A DNA stretch of 64,000 nucleotides from Chionoecetes opilio (lineage: Eukaryota; Arthropoda; Malacostraca; Decapoda; Majidae), in contig JACEEZ010004873.1 of the NCBI GenBank assembly GCA_016584305.1, positions 10,001 to 74,000 on the forward strand. Direction: 5' to 3'. Position 1 is the first letter of the stretch. The number at the start of each line of letters is the position of its first letter. Below, piece by piece: positions 1 to 9,117 of the stretch. Both the position numbers and the translations under genes were made by a program. The notes beneath the pieces are model-generated. The model had not been told where the DNA came from, made no database searches, and was given only the letters and a program-made list of their open reading frames with translations.

Positions 1-77
1 GCTCCTTTGAGTTCTCTTCTCGCACCCCCCAATATAGCCTCCCTTCGCCTTAAACAGCGACACCTGTTTCACACCTA

Positions 78-78
<1 letters not shown>

Positions 79-111
<33 letters not shown>
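79..111. repeat. (CA)n microsatellite
   Basis: A pure CA dinucleotide run of about 33 bases, just outside the left arm of the inverted-repeat element that follows. An open frame running through it is compositional and carries no recognisable protein. Confidence 0.95.
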
Positions 112-113
<2 letters not shown>

Positions 114-118
114 GGTAT

Positions 119-1571
119 GGGGAGTTTTCTGGAAAGGTCACGCTCAAGCCTGTCTCTCGCGCTCTCACTTCCACTGCCCTTTCAGCCTGAATGATCTATC
201 CTTTACCGTAAATTCCCTGTGCTTTTTCGGGCGGGACATATCAGAATTACCCTTCAATACAACAACTGAAACAGTTCTTAATAAAAAATGTAGTTTATCA
301 TTTTATTTTTCTGCACTTGATGAAAATATTGGCAAAACAATTGAATATTTGAAAACTCAATCTTTAAAAATCGTCTTTTCATGAAAACACGCAAGTTCAA
401 GCAGAATGAGGCTTCAGGAAATATTTACTTGTATGTAAGCATTCACTGAGTACCTGTTTTAGGTGTGTCTGTCTGTCTTGCGCCGAACATTTAACCAAGA
501 AGTAATTTAAGTGCTTGGCACCTCAACGACAGTCCTGTATGCAAGACAGTTGAAACGTTTGTTTACTAAATACAAGCGGGAGCTCCGCCGCCACGTTCTA
601 CCCCTTCCACCCCAATGCCCTTCGCTCTGAATACCCTATGTCCTCTGGTTTATCCTATGTCAATAGGTTTATCTGTTAGAGGAAGAAGACTAAATCAGTA
701 AGTGCGAAACAGGGAGTCTTAATTTAAAGACAAGGAGTTCGGTAGAGGGAGGAGCTAGAATTGACGTTTGGAGAAACATATGGGTTGCTCTCTGGAGGAC
801 AAACAAGGCAAGAAGAGGAAACAAAATCGGAATTCGGAATCAGGATATGGGGGTAAATAAGAAAGTGTTCTCGGAGGCAGCTAGATAACTTGAAGCTCAG
901 AGCACGAAATAACGAGACGAAAGTCTCCTGTATGTGGGAGCGGATGCAGCGAATATTCCAGTAGAGGATAGAGAGTGTGATGAGATAAGCGGGTGATGAT
1001 AGTTAGGATGACAGCCTCTGGGGTTGAGGGGTTAGGAGTATCAGGGATGTGAGCCGTGAGGTAAGGGTCTAAGGGAGCGGCGGCGCTGGTGGAGCTGAGC
1101 TGTGTCCCTCGCCGTGTGGTGACAACAGGAAAGTGAGTGATAACAGATCCTGACCGCGGGATGGTTTCTGTGGAGATGCTGAACGCCACACTGTGTTTTG
1201 GTTATATTTTCGTCGTAAGAGAGACATATACACCCAAAACAGGTACTCAGTGAATGCTTACATACAAGTAGATATTTCCTGAAGCTTCATTCTGCTTGAA
1301 CTTGCGTGTTTTCATGAAAAGACGATTTTTAAAGATTGAGTTTTCAAGTATTCAATTGTTTTGCCAATATTTTCATCAAGTGCAGAAAAATAAAATGATA
1401 AACTACATCTTTTATTAAGAACTGTTTCAGTTGTTGTATTGAAGGGTAATTCTGATATGTCCCGAAGAAGTACAGAGAATTTACGGTAAATGATAGATCA
1501 TTCAGGCTGAAAGGGCAGAGGAAGTGAGAGCGCGAGAGACATCTGGCAGCGTTAGCTTTGAAAACTCCTCA
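119..1571. mobile_element. Fold-back element with ~370-bp inverted arms
   Basis: The segment at about 119-491 is repeated in reverse complement at about 1201-1571 with roughly 90% identity by eye. Both arms contain the string with TGAATGATCTATC, the TTACGGTAAA-like stretch and the CACTGAGTACCTGTTTT stretch. The spacer (492-1200) is unique, has no recognisable coding sequence and is GA-rich on the + strand. The structure is that of a fold-back or non-autonomous DNA transposon with long inverted repeats. No transposase fragment and no clean target-site duplication were found, so the superfamily is unknown. Two independent inverted insertions of one repeat are the alternative. Confidence 0.75.
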
Positions 1572-2519
1572 TTCATAGGAGTACACGAACGATTCAAATA
1601 AGAAAAGTTTCATAGATAAAGACAGGAATAGAAACTGTGTAATGATGAAGTTCATCGTGCAATAATGGAATGTATAATGAAGTTCATAATCATATAATTA
1701 CTAGAGATAATAGCAATTAATGATAATAAAATATTATAATAATATAAACAATGATATAAATAATGATAGATGTTAATGATAATAAAAAACAATGATGATA
1801 ATAATAATGATGTACATGACGTATTAAATTTACAGCTAATCGGGTGCTAATGATCTCTATGCTGAGTTAGTCATCGTGGTCCTGTGTGGTGGTGTATTGT
1901 ATATTTCATATATTGCCGTGTTGGCCGGTTTGAGGTCATCTACATGAAGTATGCATATTTCACTAGTTGGCATGTCATGAAATTAAATTTTGTTCCCCCT
2001 GTTTCTTCAATCATTCTGTACGAGCCGGGAAACTTTGGTGATAATTTGTTACTTAGTCCCAAAGGAATATGAAGTCGTGTCATAAATAGGTTTCCTATCT
2101 TGCATGTGGTAGGTTTAGACTGTTTATATTGTGCCTTCATGGTATTCTGATACTCTTGCATGTGTGTGCGAACCCTTTTTTGTATAACTTGAAGTCTCCT
2201 TGGGTGATTCAGTAAGTAAGTCGAACGGTAAGTATTTATCTTTCCCGAAGAGGATAGAGATAGATTTTATAGTTTTAAGGCGCCGCAACTGCGGGGTTAT
2301 TGACGCCTGCTTACATAAGATACAGTAAAAATAATATTAAAAAACAAATTTGAAGATAGAATCAAAATATTTAAAAAAAACAAAATATATAAAAGAACAA
2401 TAGTACATTAAAAGCAATAATAAATGAATATTAAAAACATCATAACTTGTTGAGAAGGCCAGCCTTCTCAATAAAGGTATGGACTTCATGTCCCGGAGAG
2501 AAACACCTCTCTCCCAATG
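1572..2519. other. Intergenic, A+T-rich, no gene seen
   Basis: A low-complexity stretch of ATA/ATG/AAT triplets occupies about 1690-1815. The remainder is A+T-rich. A segment beginning near 2280 (GCGCCGCAACTGCGGGG) looks like part of a dispersed repeat that interrupts the integrase remnant downstream. The short open frames here (60-80 codons) have no recognisable domain. Confidence 0.5.
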
Positions 2520-2830
2520 CCAGGGAGAGACGGTAGGCACCGTCCGACCCCCGACATCGGGACAAAAATTGCTCACGTAGGTCCCCAAGACTCGAAGAGG
2601 ATGTAATGAGGAGTGTTCTCTATGGCTGAGTTAACTTGGGAGTTGATGACACATTTCACATGAGGTATTTAAGTATCCCATGTAACGCTGATAGGGTTTA
2701 TTAAGCTACGCATACAATTTATTATTTTTCGGTTCAAGCGTTCTACTACACCATTGCTTTGCGGTCTGTAAATTTGTATGTAGACTTTCGTCACCTTGAA
2801 TATTTTGCAAAGTTCTTTTATTATTGTCAA
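2520..2830 (-). pseudogene. Decayed retrotransposon integrase C-terminal fragment
   Basis: Read on the minus strand, about 2690-2825 gives an integrase-core signature: IYRPQSNGVVERLNRKIIN, the invariant PQSNGxVER block of Ty3/Gypsy- and BEL-type integrases that contains the catalytic glutamate. The frame continues, after a stop near 2668, into a stretch ending NTPHYILFES that corresponds to the usual STGFTPYFLLFG-like segment downstream. In-frame stops and the lack of the rest of pol mark it as a dead fragment. The assignment to an LTR-retrotransposon integrase is firm; the clade is not resolved. Confidence 0.8.
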
Positions 2831-3387
2831 ACATTTTAATTAATTTTCAATATCACATCCTTACAGGGCACTGCAACATGTGTTATGGGCGGAGGTATGT
2901 TTCTGGCTTTTCAAAAATAATAATACAATCCGGATACGTGGATGCAAGTGAGAACAAATGGGAGTATGGCCAAAAACACTAAGCTGTCATGTGAATATTA
3001 ATAATGTTCATTACCTTTTCTTCCCAAACAAGCAAATTTCACTTATTTGTCCCTCCATGGAAACTCAATCCGCACCAATACAGGGTTTTTACACTGTTCC
3101 AGGTCAATGTGAGCTCCACGCTCAATTCTTATCCACTATCGCAAACACTCAAACCCTCCTGTGTGCTTGTTATTCATCAACAGTCTTCATCATACGCTGT
3201 ACTCGTGATATCGGAGCCTACAGGTCATAGTGATCGATGTATGGGTAGGATGGGGTCTCATACACCTCATCGTAGATTCTTGTTCAAGGGGAACATATTT
3301 TTTCTGATTTATTTGGAACCTATGGCGCCATTAGACTTTTATTTCCTTGAAGGTATATATGGTTGACCCTGTAAGTTCTCATATTAT
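2831..3387. other. Intergenic, nothing recognised
   Basis: Moderate-complexity sequence with overlapping open frames of up to 120 codons in two + frames near 2958-3366. Neither contains a recognisable domain, start context or splice structure, so they are not called as genes. Confidence 0.4.
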
Positions 3388-3640
3388 GGCTGTGAAAGTT
3401 GCCCTCACCAGTCGCGGCGTAAGAATAATTTTTATAGTGACTGCTGTAATGATTAGAAGCTCATGCCGCCCCCCGGTGTCCTCCGATGCACTCACCGCCA
3501 AAGATGAGGTTGATGGGTAGCTTGTTAGTAGTTATCGACCACTCGACGATTACAGGAATAGTTGCTCCAGGTAGGACATGAACTCTGGGCCCCATGCTCA
3601 CCACATCCGAGCTAACCACTCGGCTATCGACTCCCCCCTG
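3388..3640 (-). mobile_element. tRNA-derived SINE, 3'-truncated copy
   Basis: This is a diverged copy of the element at 8461-8808; both share the TTTTATAGTGAC, AGGCTCATGCCGCCCCC and CCTCCGATGCACTC blocks. On the minus strand it begins near 3640 with a tRNA-like head: GCCGAGTGGTTAGC matches a polymerase III A box, and GAGTTCATGTCC is a degenerate B box. It ends near 3388 without a poly-A tail. It is older than the other copies, judging by the decayed B box. Confidence 0.8.
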
Positions 3641-4057
3641 CTCGCCAGGAAAGAACCCTAGCAGCCTTGGAAGGGGCGCAAACCTAAAACTTGCCAAGTG
3701 GGAAGGCCAGGAGCTGTATTCATATCTTTGTTTGCTACCGTGCTTAAAAGCACTACCACCTAACAGTGATGGTAAAAAAGTTGTTCACAAAAATGTTACC
3801 AAACGCTTTTAACGTTAGCATGATTAGCTAGCTAACGTAGCCATAATCTGCTAAGTTACACTAAAAGTAGGAATGGATATCAGGAATCGGATATAAAGGA
3901 TGATTTTGCGCGTTAGTAACATTAAAAATATTTTCAAGGTTAATTTTGAACTTATTTTGTTGTAATTTTAGCGGTTTTTATTCCATAAACACAAAATTGG
4001 GATAAACTAATCGATGTTGGCGGTTTGTGGCAACTCATTCAAGCATCAACATGTCAC
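3641..4057. promoter_or_regulatory. Region upstream of the giant repeat gene
   Basis: About 400 bp of A+T-rich sequence between the SINE and the proposed start codon at 4058. No convincing TATA box or initiator can be named. A 5' untranslated region and promoter are expected here only if the proposed first exon is the true first exon. Confidence 0.25.
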
Positions 4058-4123
4058 ATGGATTTGAGTGTGTCCTTAATACAAGAGATCGAAGAGAGTC
4101 AGGCACGTCAGGCCACGGAAATG
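4058..4123 (+). CDS. Giant Ser/Thr-repeat protein, exon 1
   Basis: Proposed first coding exon of the giant gene. ATG at 4058 lies in a good context (CACATGG) and opens a frame beginning MDLSVSLIQEIEESQARQ, which closes at a consensus donor GTAAGA at 4124, in phase 0. The 22 residues are acidic and probably helical, with no signal peptide, so the product is predicted not to enter the secretory pathway by this start. The frame joins exon 2 without a stop. An upstream ATG at 4051 opens another frame (MSHGFECVLN) that would terminate inside exon 2, so it is disfavoured. The exon is small and unsupported by homology; the support is the perfect phase chain exon 1 - exon 2 - exon 3. Confidence 0.5.
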
Positions 4124-4259
4124 GTAAGAATGAGAGTGAAAGAAATGCTAATCTTATTATTAAAATTGCAACTTAGAAATCAAGTGTAATTTGATTAATG
4201 TGCATCTGCATAACATCTTGCAATAATTTTTTTATGTCTTTCCACTTCTCTCTTTCCAG

Positions 4260-4310
4260 ACGGATTCCACAGCGTACAAGTGGAGCGACCCCCCTAATAG
4301 TTTTCCTGGA

Positions 4311-4311
<1 letters not shown>
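4260..4311 (+). CDS. Giant Ser/Thr-repeat protein, exon 2
   Basis: A 52-nt exon preceded by a strong polypyrimidine tract and acceptor (CTCTCTCTTTCCAG ending at 4259) and followed by the donor GTGAGA at 4312. It encodes TDSTAYKWSDPPNSFPG plus one base, and leaves phase 1. That is exactly the phase needed by the acceptor at 9117, where the split codon becomes GAT. The donor is the first unit of a (GA)n microsatellite. The protein sequence is not recognised. The 4.8-kb intron 2 contains the hAT-type element, a LINE fragment and a SINE. Confidence 0.5.

Positions 4312-4391
<80 letters not shown>
4312..4391. repeat. (GA)n microsatellite overlapping a splice donor
   Basis: An almost pure GA run of about 78 bases that begins within the donor site GTGAGAGAG of exon 2. 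On the + (transcribed) strand the intron therefore starts with a long purine tract. Confidence 0.95.
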
Positions 4392-4394
<3 letters not shown>

Positions 4395-4973
4395 TGTGCG
4401 GGGAACAATTAGGAAGTTTAGGGGGTGCTAGCGAGAGGGTTATAAGTGGTAAAAAAAATAGTGGGGTAATGAAGATGATGGGATGGGTGATTGGCAGGGA
4501 GATCGAGGTTGGATAAATACGGTGTTGGAAGAAGAAAAACTCATGTGATATGAAAAATATAACGTTGACAAGAAAAGAAGAAGAATTTGCTGAAATGTAG
4601 AGAAGGAAAGTTAGACGGTAAGAGACAGGGGAAGCACAAACTTCGAAATTTACATATATAAATTAACCATGTATTTATGTTAGTGTTGGAGATAAATGGA
4701 AATAAAAGTATTTGGGGGATAAGTAAATTAATCATGTAATTGAATATTACGAAGTGGAGAGAATATACGAGTATCAGTATGGGAGATGAAAAAGCGAGAT
4801 GGCAAAGGCGCGCAAGGAGAATTGGAATAGGAGTGGAGAATTGGAAAGTGAATAAGAAGGGAAAGGAGGTTATCAGGAAGGTGGAGCGGTAGAGTTGAAG
4901 AATGGGCCGGCCACGTAAGAGGAGGGGTAGGGGAGTTTGAATTGGAGCAGTCAACAACTCCGTCATTCTGGTA
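4392..4973. other. Intron sequence, no gene seen
   Basis: A+T- and purine-rich intron sequence between the GA tract and the hAT-type element. The open frames of up to 190 codons on the minus strand are the complement of purine-rich DNA (Ser/Leu/Phe/Pro rich) and are not considered genes. Confidence 0.5.
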
Positions 4974-4981
4974 CAAACTCG

Positions 4982-5616
4982 CAGAGGTGGGTGAGAGCGA
5001 TACTTAGTGCGATACTGCGATACTGCGATACTATCGCACCGCCAAAAAAGTATCGCAGTATCGCAGTATCGCAAAGCATTCAAAAGTAGCGGAGTAAAAG
5101 TATCGCAACTCAAGTATCGCTTAAATTTCCCGCGATACTTTAAAAGACGACCTTAAACAAAAGTTTTCAGCGGCAATGCGCATAGATTTGGCGCCTTACT
5201 GTCATAACAGCTTTCTAGCACACAGAACATTTCGTCATTTATCGATTCACGATCGCACTAATCGCACAACGTCAAATTTTTATCTTTTAATATAACTACA
5301 TTAGTAACATTACTTATCAGTTTAAAAATAAATAGATTACAATGTTTTAATGTGCCTAAACTGTAGTTTAAGTAAAATATATCTTTTTTTGGCTAATACA
5401 GTAGCAAAGTATCGCAAAGCTAAATTTTTGGTATCGCAGTATCGCTGCGATACTATCGCTTTAAGAAAAAAGTATCGGTAGCGGAGTATCGCAGTATCGC
5501 GTATCGTTTTAAGAAAATCCGAAAAAGTAGCGGAGTATCGCGTATCGAACTAGCGGGAAAAAAGTATCGCAGTATCGTTATCGCACTACCAAAAAAAAGT
5601 ATCGTGCCCACCTCTG
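4982..5616. mobile_element. hAT-type miniature element with TATCGCAG motif arrays
   Basis: The 635-bp element starts CAGAGGTGGG and ends with its reverse complement CCCACCTCTG. It is flanked by an exact 8-bp direct repeat, CAAACTCG, at 4974-4981 and 5617-5624. An 8-bp target duplication with a CAG-GGTGGG terminus is diagnostic of the hAT superfamily. Inside each end lie arrays of the short motif GTATCGCA(G) in both orientations (about 5000-5120 and 5400-5600), separated by about 280 bp of unique A+T-rich sequence. There is no coding capacity, so it must be mobilised in trans. The motif arrays are reminiscent of the subterminal transposase-binding repeats known from hAT elements, but multiplied. 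Confidence 0.9.
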
Positions 5617-5624
5617 CAAACTCG

Positions 5625-6011
5625 TACGCGGGACCAAATTTGTGTCTCCAGGGGCGGAAGCAGTTCTGTACAAGTTGACTATTCTACATTATTCTTATAT
5701 TTAGTTACGAACAACCAAGCATCCAGCAGTTACTGTCAAGTACTCTATTTTACATATATTTAAGTTTACGCAATATGGAAATATTTTTTTGACCATTGAT
5801 AAACACAATATACCAGAATTCTTGTTTGGAAAAAACACAAAAAAATCCACCAACGTTGACTTCGGATGGACTGATCGAAATAAGACATACATAGAACAAT
5901 TGTAAATAAGTCTGCAGCAAAGTGAAACCAAGCAGAATAAATGACAATATCTTGTTATCGTATTAAAATTGTACTCAAATCATGCAATGGAAACCCCTCC
6001 CACCCCGCACC
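5625..6011. other. Intron sequence, nothing recognised
   Basis: A+T-rich DNA following the element's target duplication. No domain, splice structure or repeat was recognised. Confidence 0.4.
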
Positions 6012-6280
6012 CTGTGTGGCCAAGGAGGTTATATAGGAGGAGGCGGCATGTTGCCTAGGTGGTGGTGAAGCCACCGCGCTCCGCCCCCCCCCCCCCCCAT
6101 TGTGTATCAATTAGATAGAAAGCCTAAAAGTGCAATGAGTCGATGCGTGAAATCGCAATGTTTTGAGTCAATCTCCCCGCATTGGGGCGGGGCGAGCGGC
6201 TTCACCCGATAACACGGGAAATGCGTGGCATGCCGCCTCCACCTATATAACCTACCTGGGCCCTGCCAGCGCACACTTTC
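6012..6280. repeat. Short inverted repeat around a C-rich centre
   Basis: A stretch containing AGGTTATATAGG followed by AGGCGGCATG at about 6025-6055 recurs in reverse complement at about 6225-6260, and GTGAAGCC near 6066 pairs with GGCTTCAC near 6198. A C15-16 homopolymer lies between the arms. This is a small hairpin-forming element of about 270 bp, possibly a miniature transposon; termini and target duplication are not clear. Confidence 0.6.
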
Positions 6281-6756
6281 CGCCACTGTCCATTTCACCG
6301 GTGGTTTACTTGCTGTTGCCATAACTATATATCGTTCAGAGGTGCGTCAGTGGTAAATTCGGAGACTGGAGAGTAGAGGGTGAGCAGCTGGGTGATGAAC
6401 GTGGAACTTTATACTGATACCGCGGAACTTTATACTGATATGTTTTATTTTCTTAATCTATCTTTCAATAATGAATGGCACATGGAAAAAACTACCAAAA
6501 ATATATCTTTATTTTTGGAAGTAATTATGTTTCACTTAATACAGTAACTATATTTCCCCCTGGTACTTGGTATTAGCAGGACAACTGTACAGATTCCGAG
6601 AATATCATCGAGTTGTTGACTGCTCCAATTAGCTGAAGCGATTCAGTACGTATATGAACAGCTTCCTATTGTCGGAGGCGCTTTGTGGTTGGTTGGTGAT
6701 TCGTACGTTGTATTTTATAGCAAGTAATATAAAGTATAAAGACTCATAATAATTGC

Positions 6757-7838
6757 CAAGTAATAGGCAACAAAGGGTTACAATTAATGGCTCTAAATCT
6801 GAATGGGGACTGGTGACAAGTGGAGTTCCACAAGGGTCTGTTTTGGGTCCATTACTATTTTTGATTTACATCAACGACTTGGATAGTGGGATTAGCAGTG
6901 ATACCAGCAAGTTTGCTGATGATACTAAGGTAGGTAGGATTATTGGATCACAGTCTGATGTAAACATATTGCAGGGTGACTTAGATAAACTTAACGAGTG
7001 GGCAGTCAGATGGCAGATGGAATTTAATATTGATAAGTGCAGAGTTATGAATGTTGGTAGAAAAAACCCTGGTAATAGATACACCATAAGCAATGTATCG
7101 CTGAAAAGATCAGAAGGTGAAAAAGATCTTGGAGTGAGGGTGAGCCCAGACCTCCGACCTAGGAAACAATGTATTGAGGCCAGAAATAGAGCTAATAGAG
7201 TATTAGGATTCATTACCAGAAGTGTTAAAAGTAGAAGTGCGGAAGTTATTCTAAAGCTTTATCTGGCCTAGATAAAGACTAGATTTAGTCAGGCCTCACC
7301 TAGACTATGCGGTTCAGTTTTGGTCTCCATATTATAGGATGGATATAGCCTTGTTAGAAACAGTGCAGAGAAGGATGACCAAAATGATACAAGGGATGCG
7401 TAACTTTAGTTATGAGTAGAGATTGAAGTTATTAAAATTACACTCACTCGAGAGAGGCAGAGTAAGGGGCGATCTGATAGAAGTTTTTAAGTGGATAAAG
7501 GGATTTAATAAAGGAGAGGTAGGAAAAGTTCTTACGGCTTTTAACCAGGGTAGAACAAGAAGTAACGGATTCAAGCTGGAAAAGCGTAGATTTAGAAAGG
7601 AAATAGGAAAAAACTGGTTCACAAATAGGGTGGTGAATGAATGGAATGGTCTCAGTAGATAGGTAGTTAGTGCTGCTGAGTCATTAGGGAGCTTTAAAGA
7701 GGGGCTGGATAGGTTCATGGATGGGGATGAAAGGTGGATGTAGGTAGTGTTAGGTGACAGGAACTACCACGTGTAGGCCTCGCGGCCTCTTGTAGCTTCC
7801 TTATTTTCTTATGTTCTTATGTTCTTATGTTCTTATAA
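6757..7838 (+). mobile_element. 5'-truncated CR1-like LINE, reverse transcriptase 3' half
   Basis: The open stretch 6757-7269 encodes the catalytic half of a non-LTR reverse transcriptase: SGVPQGSVLGPLLFLIYIND (motif 4) is followed by KFADDTKV with the catalytic ADD, then the thumb region. After a stop at 7270 the same protein family continues in broken frames (a stretch reading HLDYAVQFWSPY, then LKLLKLHSLERGRVRGDLIE) to about 7740. The 3' untranslated end contains CCTCGCGGCCTCTTG and closes with an octamer repeated about four times (TTCTTATG, 7802-7838). Terminal octamer repeats are a CR1-clade hallmark. It is 5'-truncated and has at least two stops, so it is dead. Confidence 0.88.
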
Positions 7839-8458
7839 TTAGGTTATGTAAGTGAAAAGACTGCTACTTACTAAAGACAGTCACTACCCATCCGTTCTTC
7901 CGGCACACTGCTGGCAGAAAAACGTAGAAACACCATATGTGTGGGAGAGATAATACAAAAAAATTCAAAATAAAGAGGAAAAAGAAATATATTATTACCA
8001 CATTTGGTATTGAGTGAGTAATAGATAAACGATTTAACAAATGACTATACGATCAATTGATTGATCAGATAATCAGATGAATTTGTAAAATAAACTATTA
8101 ATGTAAAAATGAAGGATATGCCGAGGAACGGAATTAGATAGACGAGGAAAGAATGACCAACAGTCTCCTGTATATAAATCAATAATGAGATACATGAAGC
8201 AAATGAGTGAAGTCGCAATTCCCTTGCAAAGTATAGGAGAGGGTATGACAAGCGAGGATTGGATTCCCAGGGCATTGGCTTTCTCTCCCTCTAATGTTTT
8301 CCTTACCAGCACTACATTACCGACAATAACAAACAATGAGCAAGACTCAGAAAAAGGATTTCTTTCTCTAAAATTGGCTACGCTAGCACCAAAATAACTG
8401 AAATATGCTAATTAAAGGAGAAAAATAGCTTCCTACTTATAGCCGAGCCTGGCAACGC

Positions 8459-8460
<2 letters not shown>
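7839..8460. other. Intron sequence, nothing recognised
   Basis: Ordinary A+T-rich sequence between the LINE and the SINE. Short open frames on both strands have no recognisable content. Confidence 0.4.
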
Positions 8461-8490
<30 letters not shown>

Positions 8491-8808
8491 TTTGTGCCTA
8501 AAGCGCCTGTAGGCAGTGATGACACAGGGCTCGGATGGTAGGCTCTGGAGGTTCACTTGAGGACTGTGATGGTTTGCCCTCGCCCGTGGTGGCGCAGGCA
8601 GGATTTTTATAGTGACGCCTGTGATTAGAGGCTCATGCCGCCCCCCTGTGTCCTCCGATGCACTCGCAATCGAAGGTAGAGTTAATGGGCAAGGCATGTG
8701 GGTGTTCTTTGGCCACTCGACGGTGCAGAAAGGTTTTGGTTTTCGTCGGGGATCGAACTCGGGTCACCGAGAACGTCAGTCAGAGACGCTAACCACTCTG
8801 CTACCTTC
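8461..8808 (-). mobile_element. tRNA-derived SINE, full-length copy with poly-A tail
   Basis: Read on the minus strand, the element starts near 8808 with a tRNA-like head. GGTAGCAGAGTGGTTAGCG fits a polymerase III A box, and GAGTTCGATCCC, about 40 nt further, fits a B box; the spacing and the extra stem suggest a serine-type tRNA ancestor. An unrelated body of about 230 bp follows, then a pure A27 tail (T27 on the + strand at 8461-8487). Related copies lie at 3388-3640, 44869-45049 and 57190-57447. This copy has the best-preserved promoter boxes. Confidence 0.88.
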
Positions 8809-9117
8809 TTGTGCATATGCAGAAGGCGCATGGGTTTGAACATGTATAATTGTTTGGATAACTTTCAACATGTCACAAATGACAGGAATAAAGCCTGAGA
8901 TGCTCGAATGAGAAAGTGCCTGAAAATTTAAAGGATAAATATTTGTTTTTCTTATGAGATGATGAAGGGTTTATTTTTATTCTATCTGGGAGTGTTTCTG
9001 AAATCATGGAGGACTGGGGATATGAGAGTCAACGCGATTTTAAGTAACCATTACAGTAATCAATATGTTATCATACAAATGTATGAAAAACTAAAGACAT
9101 CCTCAACCATTTTTCAG
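8809..9117. other. 3' end of intron 2 of the giant gene
   Basis: A+T-rich intron sequence ending in a polypyrimidine tract and acceptor (CCATTTTTCAG, AG at 9116-9117). No other feature was recognised. Confidence 0.5.

Noticed and set aside
7..384. 125-codon frame at the window start
   Set aside because: It passes through the CA microsatellite (poly-Thr-His) and one arm of a fold-back element, with no recognisable domain.
2958..3366. Overlapping 90- and 120-codon frames
   Set aside because: Two frames overlap with no domain, no splice context and no codon pattern favouring either.
4541..5113. 190-codon minus-strand frame
   Set aside because: It reads the complement of purine-rich intron DNA and runs into the hAT-type element's motif array, so it is compositional.
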